Part shown: one piece after another, positions 10,701 through 20,929 of the stretch
Layout of the letters: the number at the start of each line of letters is the position of its first letter
Position numbering within the stretch: position 1 is the first letter of the stretch
NCBI GenBank assembly: GCA_018296165.2
Contig: JACKQL020000129.1
Location: forward strand, 1-64,000
Reading direction: 5' to 3'
Source of the DNA: Termitomyces sp. T153
Taxonomy: Eukaryota > Basidiomycota > Agaricomycetes > Agaricales > Lyophyllaceae
DNA: 64,000 nucleotides
The notes under the pieces: generated by a model
Seen by the model: the letters and a program-made list of their open reading frames with translations, nothing else
Database searches by the model: none
What the model was told of the DNA's origin: nothing
Translations under genes and position numbers: made by a program

Positions 10701-12945
10701 GATATACGCTCCTCTGCACAGAGGAAATTCCAAAGAATAATGAGGCGAGCTTGAACTTCATGTATCTCAAAATCTGCAAATGCTTCAGAGAGAATCTGAC
10801 TGTACAGCATGTCAATTTGTAAGCTTGCTTTCACAGGATGATCAGGCTTCTGACTAAGAGAACTGTCCAACAGCTGCTTCATCCGCTTCTTTTGGTCATT
10901 ACTTGTTAAACCTCTTCTAGGGTTTATGTATTTCACTGCTGTTGATGCATGTATAAAGAGGCCATTGGCCTGTTGCATGAGAGTCCCAAGTTCAGTTTCA
11001 TTCTGCAATGCAGGAAGCTGATCCTTGAGATATATCAGAATATCTGCACCCACTTCATCTGTATCCACATCATAGAGATGACAAACAGCATCAGATGAAA
11101 ATGACTTGCAAAGTTGAACTATGTCAGGATCTGGCCGGCTTGTGACAAGAAATTTGAGACCATGCAAGGCACCCTTCTCAATGGTCAAAAGGAGTTCTTG
11201 CAAGAATTCTGAGCCTCCATGACCATCAATCTCATCCAAGGCATCAATAACCACCAAGTATGGAGGTAGAATTCTTGATTCTGTACTAGTAGAGACCTGC
11301 CAAGGATCAACTAAAAGGTCATTCATCTGTTTACCCAGTTTGTTCACTGAGTCAAGCTTGTTGACATCAAAAAGAGACCTTAAAAATGACTTGGAATGAT
11401 GAGCAAGCTGATAGACCAATGTAGGAATGATGTTGGCCCTGCTCCTTGTGTCTTCAAACTGTCGAGAACAAAAGAAAGAGGCCTGCAAGATATTTAACCC
11501 TTTGTTACTATCATCAAACTGTTTTGCTACTGAGCAGGCAATAGTTGACTTTCCAGACCCAGCTGGACCAGTTAGCCAGAAGACCTGTGGGCTGGTGGGT
11601 GAACAATCCTCTGCCCACTCATATAGCTGTTTAAGTATTCTTATGCGTGTTCCCTCAATACAAGGTGCACGAACTAAAGTAGCATCATTGAGAATAGCAT
11701 CATATGGTGCTTTCTTAGAATAGTCCCAGTTGTGCAATTTCAGTTGCTAAGGAACAAATTAGCTCAAGATGATCATGACCTTCTCACAAAAACATACAGA
11801 AACAAGATCATGCAAAGAACTTATATTCCTGTCAATGTTGAAGTTCATTTGAAGCTAACAGAGACTTGCAATGTCAGCACTGCTACATTGCAAACTGTAA
11901 AAGTCACATACAACAAAATTCTCTGTCTCTTCATCAATCTGCTTGAAGATCTTTTGAACCTTGGCATTGTCTTGTTCATTTTCCAAGATCCTTTTCCATG
12001 TTGATGTTTCAGACATTGCCCTCAGCTCAAGAATCTTTTCAATGAGTGACCTGCATGATATCAGATATGAAACATTCTACAATAAATGCCATGCTCACTG
12101 TGCAAATTTCTCAGTTATTGCTCTGAATTTGGTGTCTTTGTTATCTATTTCCATCAATCCTGCATTGACAACTTCAAGACGCTTTTGAGTCTGAGTATAG
12201 AGCTCATGCAGTGCATCTTTGTTGTCAGAAATGGCCTAGAGCCGATGTTAACTCGTAGAAAGCAAACATAGAAGGTGATGAGGGCATACATTTCCAAGGT
12301 CAATGAGAACATTGAAAGCAGCAATAGGTGTCTTGAAAGGGGTGCCTTCCAGCAGCTTCTCAGCCATTTTGAGCAACATCTGCATGCCATGCCATGCTGA
12401 TTTTGCAAGATGACCTGACAGGGAAAATCATGTTTCACATTTATTGCTCAAAACTGGCTTACTTACCTTGTCCCTTATCAGTGGGCGTCAAATTCATCTG
12501 AGGTACGTCTACTCTGATTCCTCCGGATCCTGTAAAGGCATTCAAGCAGTTGCGCGCTGCATGATAATATTATAGTTACCTGGTTTGACATGATCTCTCA
12601 CGCCTACCTGAGTATCTGATATGTGCGCAATGGAACTTGCTCAGATTCCATTCACGGTTGTGAAGTTTGAATGTGCTCACCATGAACCATCGTCGGGCCT
12701 ACTACAACGGGAGGTTGGCTGCTGGCACTGTTTCCCGATTCAAACGCAGGAGACGAGTCGGTGAATGCAGTTGCGTTAGACCCGCTGGCGTCTAATACTT
12801 GTGTACCATCCGATCCTATATCGTGCACATTGCTGCCTCGCGGAGGGAGAGGCGATGGAGTACGACTTGCAGGAGAGAACCGGTCTGCAACACTATGGAG
12901 CATTTTCTTAAGAGCACGACGCTTGGATTTCTGAGGATTCGACAT
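7709..12945 (-). CDS. NACHT-WD40 NLR-type (STAND) protein, 8 exons
   Basis: My model joins exons 12945-12681, 12639-12580, 12529-12467, 12414-12290, 12235-12099, 12050-11912, 11854-11798 and 11746-7709. All seven introns are GT-AG, 41-57 nt, and the phases agree with no stop, giving about 1,627 aa. The ATG at 12945 (MSNPQKSKRR) starts a Ser/Pro-rich tail. A helical N-terminal region follows (GTPFKTPIAAFNVLIDLGN in exon 4), as in other agaricomycete NLRs. The NACHT ATPase has Walker A GPAGSGKST near residue 342, Walker B LVVIDALDE near 446, then LVTSRPDP. The C-terminal half has 14 clear 42-aa WD repeats plus one degenerate one, then about 80 unique residues. Fungal STAND proteins act in non-self recognition and regulated cell death; the role here is inferred. 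Exon 8 is CpG-poor yet open. The intron 1 acceptor is the least certain junction. Confidence 0.85.
8060..9875 (-). repeat. WD40 repeat array, 14 units of 126 bp
   Basis: Within the last NLR exon a 126-bp unit (42 aa) repeats 14 times with very little divergence. The consensus ends SGSWDNTICVWDSSTGAELL, and each unit has a GH and a VWD. Fourteen units would fit two seven-bladed propellers. Differences cluster in the first few residues after GH (TSGVN, KSAVN, KDGVN, RSAVN) and at the residue before DNT (SW, SM, SL), which suggests variable surface positions. Near identity between units is typical of fungal NLRs whose repeats are homogenised. Confidence 0.9.
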
Positions 12946-14007
12946 GGTGGTATGTGAGAGAGCCGTTGGGGACCGTCCCACTGATGGGATGTCAAGTCAT
13001 CTCACGCCTCATTGTGATGTTCTATTGTTGTACAAGATTCCATGCCGTTCCACGTTTACGGAATTGCTGTGGAGATGGTGCTTCTATCTGTTGATGCATG
13101 AGGCCTGAGAAGTCTCATATCATTGGCGGACTCCTCTTGTTAGATCAATTTTTCTTATCATACTTTTTCTCAGTAACCATGAAGATTGAGTTTGCAAGGC
13201 GTGATCGATGGTCAGCTAGAGTTTGCAAAGCATTAATGACAGCGCTCCACCTCCTGAATTCTGTGCTGTGGTTATTGTGGACCGTAGATTTGATTTGGTA
13301 CACGGACTAAACAACCAAACTAGTACTGATATGGCGGTCTGATGGACCTGGTTTTGTTTCTCATCCGATGCCGTCGCCGTGGTGCGGTTGGATGGACCAC
13401 GTCGATGGCTCTTTCTTTCCCCAAATATCCTAGCTGGACATGTTGCAACCTGTTGTCTTCTGTGACACAGAGGTTCAGTAACCCCTTTAGATAAAGAACA
13501 CTCAGCTTTCTTCTACATGCACATTGGGGACAGTAGTACACCTATTTCAAGCAAGGACATGGTCGACCCATCTCTCAATCGTCGGCCATGGACGTAGATT
13601 TCTCATGGGATGGATAAGGAAAGCGCACCTTCCAAAGTTCTTCTCTGAGTGAATTAGTTAGTTGCATTATCACCCACCACGTCCCATCCGCATCTAGTAG
13701 TGCTTACAATTCCCGATCGCGGTTCACAAACTATGACCATCATACCATACAGAAGTAACACGGTGTCAGATACTTGGAAGGATGGGGACGCTGTGGCCTC
13801 GCGAGTGTGTGGAAAAATAGAAAGCTCGCCTCGGAGACAACAACGTTGTGCCCATTGCTAATTCGGTAAACCTTTTTGCAGAAGAACTTGACTCTTGACC
13901 TGTTCATTCCAGTCAGAGAAACTTTTGTAATTGGTACACAGGCAAATCTGTGTGAAGAATCTCGAGAAGTGGATGCTAGGATGGCGAGCAGGATGCTCAG
14001 AGATGAC
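12946..14007. other. CpG-normal intergenic stretch
   Basis: The NLR 5' flank and beyond. CpG frequency is normal here, unlike in the body of the NLR gene. Minus-strand ORFs at 13320-13541 and 13740-14196 resemble nothing I know. The latter runs into the tandem duplication and may be part of the same unknown sequence. No promoter element could be assigned with confidence. Confidence 0.4.
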
Positions 14008-14650
14008 ATCTGAAATCAACGTGCTTGAATACATACTTTGTTGCAACGCGTCCTCTGTCGGCGCCTCGAGCTTATGATGGTCGATTACGTCCACGTGCCA
14101 TGACTTCCTTACCGAATCACTACCTCGTGAATGTGTCCTCACCGTTTTTGTTTGCGCCTGCACATGACTTTCTTTTTCTACAGCGATATTTCGCAATCCT
14201 ACTCGTCGCGGGATTCGCTCCTCACCATATTTCTCTCCAACATTCTAGCTGTCCCCCTAGCTTGTCATGCAACCTGAAGCACTCCTTCGACGTCCTCCAC
14301 GTCCGATTTAGTACCGAGACGTCGACGATGTATGCGCAGAGATGATAGCTGAAATCAACGAGCTTGATTACATATTCTGCTGCAACGCGTTCTTCATCGG
14401 CGCTCGAGCTTATGGGTGTCTCGATACGTCCACGTGCCATGACTTTCTTACCTAATTACTATCGAGTCGTCTTCGCGAATGTATATGTGTCCACATCCCA
14501 ACGGCGCCTGACTCTTTCAGCCATCGCCAGATCTTCTCCTCGCCATATTTCTCTCTAGCGTTCTACCAGTCCCGCTAGCTTGTCATGCAATCTGAAGTAC
14601 TCCTTCAACGTCCTCCACGTCCAATATAGTACCGAGGCGTCGACGATGTA
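14008..14650 (-). repeat. Tandem duplication, two ~0.3-kb units
   Basis: Unit 1 (about 14008-14347) and unit 2 (about 14350-14650) align end to end. Shared landmarks are TGAAATCAACG, GCAACGCGT, CGTCCACGTGCCATGACTT, CTAGCTTGTCATGCAA and GAGGCGTCGACGATGTA, or close variants. On the minus strand one frame stays similar between units (IVDVSVLNRTWRTSKE versus IVDASVLYWTWRTLKE), so this may be duplicated coding sequence of an unknown gene. Unit 2 carries a stop in that frame. No family is recognised. Confidence 0.7.
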
Positions 14651-14689
14651 AATCGTTAGGTATGTTCTTCATTACATCAATGCATCCGA

Positions 14690-15600
14690 ACTCTGATCTT
14701 CGTCTAGGACGTTTTTGAGTCCGACTGATCTTTCGTGCAGTGTCGCCTATCGATTTCATTGTTATCTCTACAGCTACGACAACGTCCGCTCTTGGAATCC
14801 ACTCAAATCATAGCTATGAGCCCGAGTCCATCCTCTTCACTCTGAAAAAGCTCTTCAAGAATCTGTCTCTGCCTCTCTGACCTCATACTTCTCTGACATC
14901 CGCATCGTGCTCGAACAGTCCAGACATAGTTCCTGCGCCCCATCAACTTCATCAACTTCAAGTACACACTGGACAAGTGTTCACTAGTGAAAAAGCCTGC
15001 TTTCCTACGCTCGTCCACCATCGTTGATGGTCCGTCATCTCCTGTCCCTTCTCTCCTTTACGCACCCTAATTTTATAATTTTCATGGTTGCAAATGTAGT
15101 CGGCCTCGCCCTTTCCACTTTCCCCACTCTCTTGCGTATCCAACGGCACTATCGCAACCACGAGAAATACCTCTTTGATGGCAACTTTGGCCCAGAAGAT
15201 GTCATTCCCCCAACCACACCAGCCCAAGCCCCTTGGCCTCACAAATCTCACACTCGTATCGTACTCGATTAGTTCAGGCATAGATCCTACGCCCCATCAA
15301 CTTTGAATTTTCAGGTTTCGAAGTATACACTGGACGAATATTCGACTAGCGTTATGGTCCAGACATACAAAGTCCTGCTTGTCCACCATCGTCGATGGTT
15401 CGTCATTCCTCCCCTCCACCCTTTACACATACCGATCCCCCATTCTCTTCTTTACAGGAATAGTTGGGTTCGTCCTCCTCACTCTCCCCACTCTTCTCGC
15501 TCTCTTGCTCCACCACCGCAAAAGATGCGTCTTCGACATCCGATCATGGAGACGGCGACGACGACGATAATACATGGATGGGCGACCCAATACAGGCGTT
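14690..15600 (+). repeat. Unknown repeat family, copy with duplicated 3' part
   Basis: A sequence from about 14690 to 15255 has its last 350 bp repeated directly at about 15258-15600. Both carry CTACGCCCCATCAACTT-like, TACACTGGAC and TCCACCATCG(T/C)(T/C)GATGG blocks, followed by a hydrophobic coding stretch (VVGLALSTFPTLL versus IVGFVLLTLPTLL). An inverted copy lies at 25000-25490. Splice-like motifs (TTTACAG|GAATAGTTGG) suggest exons of an unknown, possibly membrane, protein family. CpG content is normal, unlike the transposons. Confidence 0.6.
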
Positions 15601-15671
15601 GGTGAGTTGTTGTCCCATTCCAGTATGTGGCGGAGTGTCAAATGGGCAGGGGGCGCAGGTGCCGGTGCGGC

Positions 15672-16015
15672 TCAGCTGGGGGCATATGCAATGGGTCGCT
15701 TATCATAGGTGAGAGCGCAGTCAACACGGGCACATGTAGCATACACCCCGCGTATGAGCCCCTCGAACCTGGCTTGGCTCTGTATCAGCATATCTCCAGC
15801 CCATTCGCACACCCGTAGAAGGGCAGTAGCGCATATACACAGGGCAACAGTCCAGTGAGCCGCGAGTGTCTTCAGCCACAGTACCTCTTCCGCTTCCCTC
15901 TCCAACTTCAACTCAGGTTCAGGAATAGCACGCAGGGTGGGTGTGATCCTGAAAGAACGCGAAGTGTTTGGGGGTAGTGTGCGAGGTGGTTTTTCATTGG
16001 TGAAAATTAAATTCT
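15672..16015 (-). CDS. Possible 3' exon of a hypothetical protein
   Basis: An open minus-strand stretch of about 115 codons reads like protein: a Thr/Pro-rich start (RTLPPNTSRSFRITPTL), an acidic segment (EPELKLEREAEE), then a mostly hydrophobic helix-like part (HWTVALCICATALLRVCEW) and the end DKRPIAYAPS. CpG content is host-like. Its upstream side runs into the retrotransposon that starts near 16.1 kb, so the rest of the gene may have been lost or displaced. No family is recognised and expression is unknown. Confidence 0.3.
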
Positions 16016-16161
16016 AAGAGGTGAGCGTGAATGGTGGTGTAATGGCTGGGACGAGTAGGAGTGGGGTGGGTAGAACGGGAGCGTGGAGAGTACCCAGTGT
16101 GCATAGGAGTGTCTACAAATAAATCGAACAGAGCCACACTTGAAGTAACTCTGAAGATAGG

Positions 16162-19100
16162 TCAAAGTTCTGGTAGTGCAGGTAAATGAGCTTCAGTAAT
16201 GAAAAGTACAGTGAGCCTGATCATCCAAAGTTTGGAGTTGGGGAGTTTGACAATATGATCCATTGATATTGAGGACCAGGGGTGTTGGCCAATAGGGAGG
16301 GGCTTCAATAACCTGTGGGGGCAGTGGTGGGGTACCTTGGCCCGGAGACAAGGTTCGCAGGCCCTTACATATTGCATGACACCCTTCTTCATTCCTGGCT
16401 AAAAGTTAGTCTGGGAGATGAGTTAGAGGGTCTTATAAATTCCTGGGTGTCTCCGGAGCTTGTGGTCAGGGTGTTGCCAGAGTATGTTGAGGCAAATAGA
16501 CTTGTGGTCTGGAGCATGAATTAGTCCACTCCAGAGCAGGAGGCAGTGGTCTGGAGACAGCATGAAGGGGTTTTTGGTGTTTGACTCACTGGCAGAATTG
16601 TTGTGGGAGTTGTGCTGGGTAAAGAAAGGGTCCAGGGGCGAGTTTCTGATTTGATGGAGGATTTCTTCTTCATTTAAAATCAGCACAGCATGTAGATGTT
16701 CAGGGGGGATTACCACTCAATGGTTGAATGTGTTCCACTTGGCTTCAAAGGACTTTTTCAGATACACATTGGATCTCCAAGTAAGGGTGTTGGGCTTTGC
16801 ACCAAGTCATCTGAGGCAGTAGTGGATGGTGAAGTCATACTCCAAGAGGGTTTCAGACTATCAAGCTTGGTGGCAGCTGAGTTGTTTCATGGTCATGAAG
16901 TATTGCAGGTTGTTGTGGTTGGAGTAGACTTGGATGCAGTGTGGGGATCCCTCAAGGTAGGCCTGCCACTGACAAAAGGCTTTGACAATTGTGATGAGTT
17001 CCTTGTCATAGATGTCATAGTTGAGCTCTGTGGGAATCATTGAATGGGTGTAGAAGGTGACAGAGCAGAGGTACTTGCCTCCAGAGTCTGACTGGGAGAG
17101 TATTCTGGCAATGGTGTAGTCAGAGGCATTGCATTTGAGCATGGTTGGCAGGGAGGGGTCAAAATGGTGGAGGACCAGGGCAGAGGTGAAGGCCTTTTTG
17201 AGGAGGAGGAATACACTCTGGCATTTGCTGTCCTAGTCCCATAGGGTGTCCTTCCATATAAGTTGGTTGAGAGGTTTGGTGATTCCAGAGTAATTGTTGA
17301 TGAATTGGTGATAGAAGTTAGCAAAACCCAGAAACAACTGTACTTCTTTAACATTCTGTAGCAGGGACCAATTGAGTATAGCTTTGACCTTAATGGGGTC
17401 CATGTGCATGCTGTTGGGAGTAACAATGACTCCAAGGTATTTGACCTCCATTATGTGGAAGGAGCATTTTTTGGGTTTGGTGTGGAGGTGGTACTCTCAG
17501 AGTTGTTTTAAGATGCAGCAGATGTGCTCTGGGTGCTCCTTGGGCAAGCTCAAGTAGATCAGTATGTCATCTAGGTACACAATAACAAAAACATCATTCA
17601 TATCATGGAAGATGTTGTTTATGAAGTACTGGAAAGTGGCAGGGGAGTTAGTCATTCCAAAGGGCATTACAAGGTACTCAAAGAGGCTGTAGCAGGTGCA
17701 AAAGGCAGTCTTCCATTCATGTTCCAGGGTGATCCAGACATTGTTGTAGCCAGAGCAGAGGTCTATCTTTGTGTAGATCTTGGCACTGCAGAGGCAGTCA
17801 ATGAGATCTCCAATCAGGGGGAGTGGATACCAGTTCTTTTTAGTGACTTTGTTGAGTCCTCAATAATCCACACAGAGTCAGAGTGATCCATCCTTCTTCT
17901 TGGTGAACAAGACTGGAGCACTGGCAGCAGAGATTAATGGGTGTATGAAGCCCTTGCCAAGCATGTTGTTGAGGTACTCCTTCAGGGCCTAGAGCTCAAT
18001 CTCAGACATGTTGTAGATCTTGCTAAATGGGGGCAAGGCACCTTCTTCAAGGTCAATCTTGTAGTTATAGGAGTGGTGCAGGGGAAGTTCTTTGGCACTC
18101 CCTTCAGAGAACACATCAGCAAATTCATGATACTCCAGGAGAACTACTTTGAATAGGATCTGTTCCTCCATTTGCACTCTGGCATGGTGGTTTCTGCATG
18201 GAGGTGCTCCTCTGGTAGGGCTGGCATGATTTGTAACTGGAAGGCAGGGGTGCCATCTTGTAGGATGCATGCAAAGGGGATGGTGCTGATAATTTTAATG
18301 TCAAGGGTTATTGGAATCAATGGGGGTAGATGACAGGGCAGTAGCCGTTGAGTCTGGAGTGGTGGTGGGGTTGGTTGGAGGGGTCAAGCATTGCTGGTTG
18401 GGGTACCATGGGCCTTTGTATCAATTCCAAGGTATGTTGGGGGGCAGCTGTTGTGATTTGATCAAGGGTGACTGAGGTGGGGTTGCATTTTCTTCACCTT
18501 CTGGGTCACCATCAGAGGTTGAGGGGCTTTGAGTTGCTCTGGAGGTGTTGGTGCCAGAGTCAGAGACATTGGAGTCCAAGATAGACTGAAGGCAGAGAGG
18601 GATGGCAGCTGCTAGACTTGCTTTGGGGCCAGAAAATTGAATGGTGAGGTTCTTCCAGTTGATGTCAGGGTTGACATCTTGCAGCCATGGGAGTCCAAGC
18701 ATAATTGGGGTCAATGGGGGGAGTTGAGTGATGAGGAGCTGGGCCTGGAACTGCAGATCATTGTCAAAGGTGAGAGTGTTGTTGTGGTATTGAGTGATCC
18801 CTGTAGTGGCAGAGCTTCTGTTGAAGAGTTGAAGCTCAAGGAGTTTGTTGAGGTTGTTGCATTGGAAGTTGAGTTGACTGCTGACAACAGTACCAGAAGT
18901 GCCACTGTTGACAAGGGCAGGGAGTACCCTGAGCAAGCCATTGAGTCAGACATTGATGACAAACAACTATGTGGACCTAGAGCGGAGCTGCAGGGGAGTC
19001 CAGAAATGGTTGATTGTGGTCTTGGGGTTCTCAGAGGAGGGTGAGACATTGAAGGGCACTAGTCTGGAGTCAGTGGGATTGTTCCAGTCAAGTTGGAGGG

Positions 19101-19540
19101 TGAGGCTGGGCTAGTCAATGCAAGGGTTGGTGGAGCAGAGCCAGGAGAAGCCTAAGATGACAGGGGCAGAAGGGTGTAGTTTTATGACAAGTAGCTGGAG
19201 TTCTTGTTGTTGTCCATTGGCAAAGGTCATGGTCATTTCTAGGCAGTGTGTGATGTTTCTGGCAGGGGTGGAGTTGCCATTGAAGAGCTTGAGGGGAATC
19301 AGAGTGGGGAGGCATCAGAGGTAGTGGGGAGCAAGCACTGCCAGGGATTCATTGATGAAGTTATCTGTGGTGCCACTATTGACTAGAGTGGGAATGGAGT
19401 GGTTGGAGAAGGGGAGAGTGGTGTGAAGGAGAAGAGTGGTGGAGGAGTGGGAGGGGAGGTGTGCTGGGAGGTTGTCTGTGGTGAGTACCATTGCATGCAG
19501 AAGTGTGGCTGAGGCAGAGAAGATGTCAGGGTCTGGTCCA
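16162..19540 (-). pseudogene. Element B pol: protease, RT, RNase H, integrase fragment
   Basis: In order on the minus strand are two protease-like motifs, LVNSGTTDNF (near 19,375) and ALVNSGTSGT (near 18,905), both with Asn in place of the catalytic Asp. RT runs from HEFADVFSEGS (near 18,120) through an intact YLDD (17,566-17,577) to YLGVIVTPN and FLGFANFYHQF (near 17,300). RNase H is at 16,861-17,142 (CNASDYTIA, TELNYDIYDKEL). The integrase zinc-binding part and the start of the core (CEPCLRAK, WSSISMDHIVKLPNS) are at 16,162-16,400. The sequence loses similarity after that. Not functional. Confidence 0.8.
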
Positions 19541-19639
19541 CGGTCTAGTGCATCTTCAAGACCTAAACCACTGACTTGTTTTCCATAAACTAGTAATCAC
19601 AGTCTTCTCCATTGATCATCTACATGGCGCATCCCATCA

Positions 19640-20640
19640 CCTGTCATTTAGGACAACTGCAAATAAAGTGTCCCTGCTCACCACATAGGATGCATGCACC
19701 TTCTTTCTTTCATTTCTTCTGAGTTTCCTCTGGTATGTTGATTCATGGCCTATCCTGAATCTTATTCATGCATAGGGCTTCTTGGTCATTGGTGGAGTCC
19801 AGAATGTCATTGTGGTCATCAGAGTTGGCATCCTGGAGTTCCAAGGCCTCCTAGAGGTCAGCGGCATTGAGCTGGGCAGGGAGGCACTGTCCTAGGAGTC
19901 AATTAGCACTAGAAGGTCCTTGGCCTGGAGGGAAACAGAGTGCAGGGTTGGTGGGGTTGGTGAGGATCAAGAGTCAAGTGTTGTTAGTTGCTCTGGCCTG
20001 CCAGTTGGTGTTGCCAGAGGTGTTGCACAAAGTCCGGGGTGCCATGTTCTTGCTCTAGTCTTCTCAGTAATGTTGGTTGACCTGGGTAACAAGTGCCTTG
20101 TACCCATCATAGGTGGTTTGCCTGGGTGCAAGGCAGAAGACATCCTTGATCTGTTGAGGCAGTGCATGACAGAGGGCAAAGCAGAGGGCATTGTAGTTCC
20201 ACTTAGTTTTGTAGGCTTCCTGTTCAAATTGTACAATGAAGGTCATGAAACATTTGTTGTCATGCATCCAGAGGTTGAAGAGGTTTTTCTCTGCCTCTGC
20301 TATAGTGTCAAAGATGCCAAACTTACTCAAGAATTCCTGGATGAAAGCAAGCCAATTGGAGAGCATGGGGTTGTTAGGACCAAACTGAAATAGCACAGTG
20401 TAATGATCAAAGGTGATTCCCTGCAAATATGATGCAGCAAAGGCTACTCATGAGCTTTCAAGTTGGAAGGTAATGGGCTTAGCTTGGAACATCATTAGAC
20501 ACTGGATTAGGAAGATGTGCCACTTCTAGAGATCATGACCAGTGAAGGGTTCAGGCTTTTAAATGTCAAGTTTTCCTTCCTGAGCCAGTGCATCACAAGT
20601 ATCATCCTGGGTGTTCTGGGTTTGAGGCTGGGGTCTAGCA
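19640..20640 (-). pseudogene. Element B gag core and CCHC zinc knuckle
   Basis: The minus strand encodes a retrotransposon capsid-like segment (QGITFDHYTVLFQF, AEAEKNLFNLWMHDN, TTYDGYKALVTQVNQHY) at about 20,064-20,426, preceded by KPEPFTGHDL near 20,540. A zinc knuckle with Cys-X2-Cys-X4-His-X4-Cys spacing (CILCGEQGHFICSC) lies at about 19,648-19,692. Frames shift between blocks and stops are common. Many Arg positions of the family are Trp, Cys, His or Gln here, as expected from CGN codons losing CpG. Confidence 0.75.
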
Positions 20641-20642
20641 TT

Positions 20643-20730
<88 letters not shown>
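20643..20730 (+). repeat. (GTA)n microsatellite, about 29 units
   Basis: An uninterrupted trinucleotide run, GTA on the + strand and TAC on the minus strand, lies inside the gag region of element B and is followed by TTG-type repeats. In the gag frame it reads as poly-Tyr after a short poly-Asn. Confidence 0.95.
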
Positions 20731-20731
<1 letters not shown>

Positions 20732-20929
20732 TATTGTTGTTGTTTCTGTTGCCACACCAGGGGAAGTTGTCCATAGCCAGGCCCCATCCTCCAGGTGGTC
20801 CACTGTTGGAAGGTCTGCTGCCAGGGGACTGCTCTGCATTACCTGGGGGAGGCCCAGGGGCCCATCAAGGGGGAGGGGGTCCTCTGGAGGTGGGGGGTCT
20901 AAAGTAATTGGCATCAGTGGGTGGGTTGG

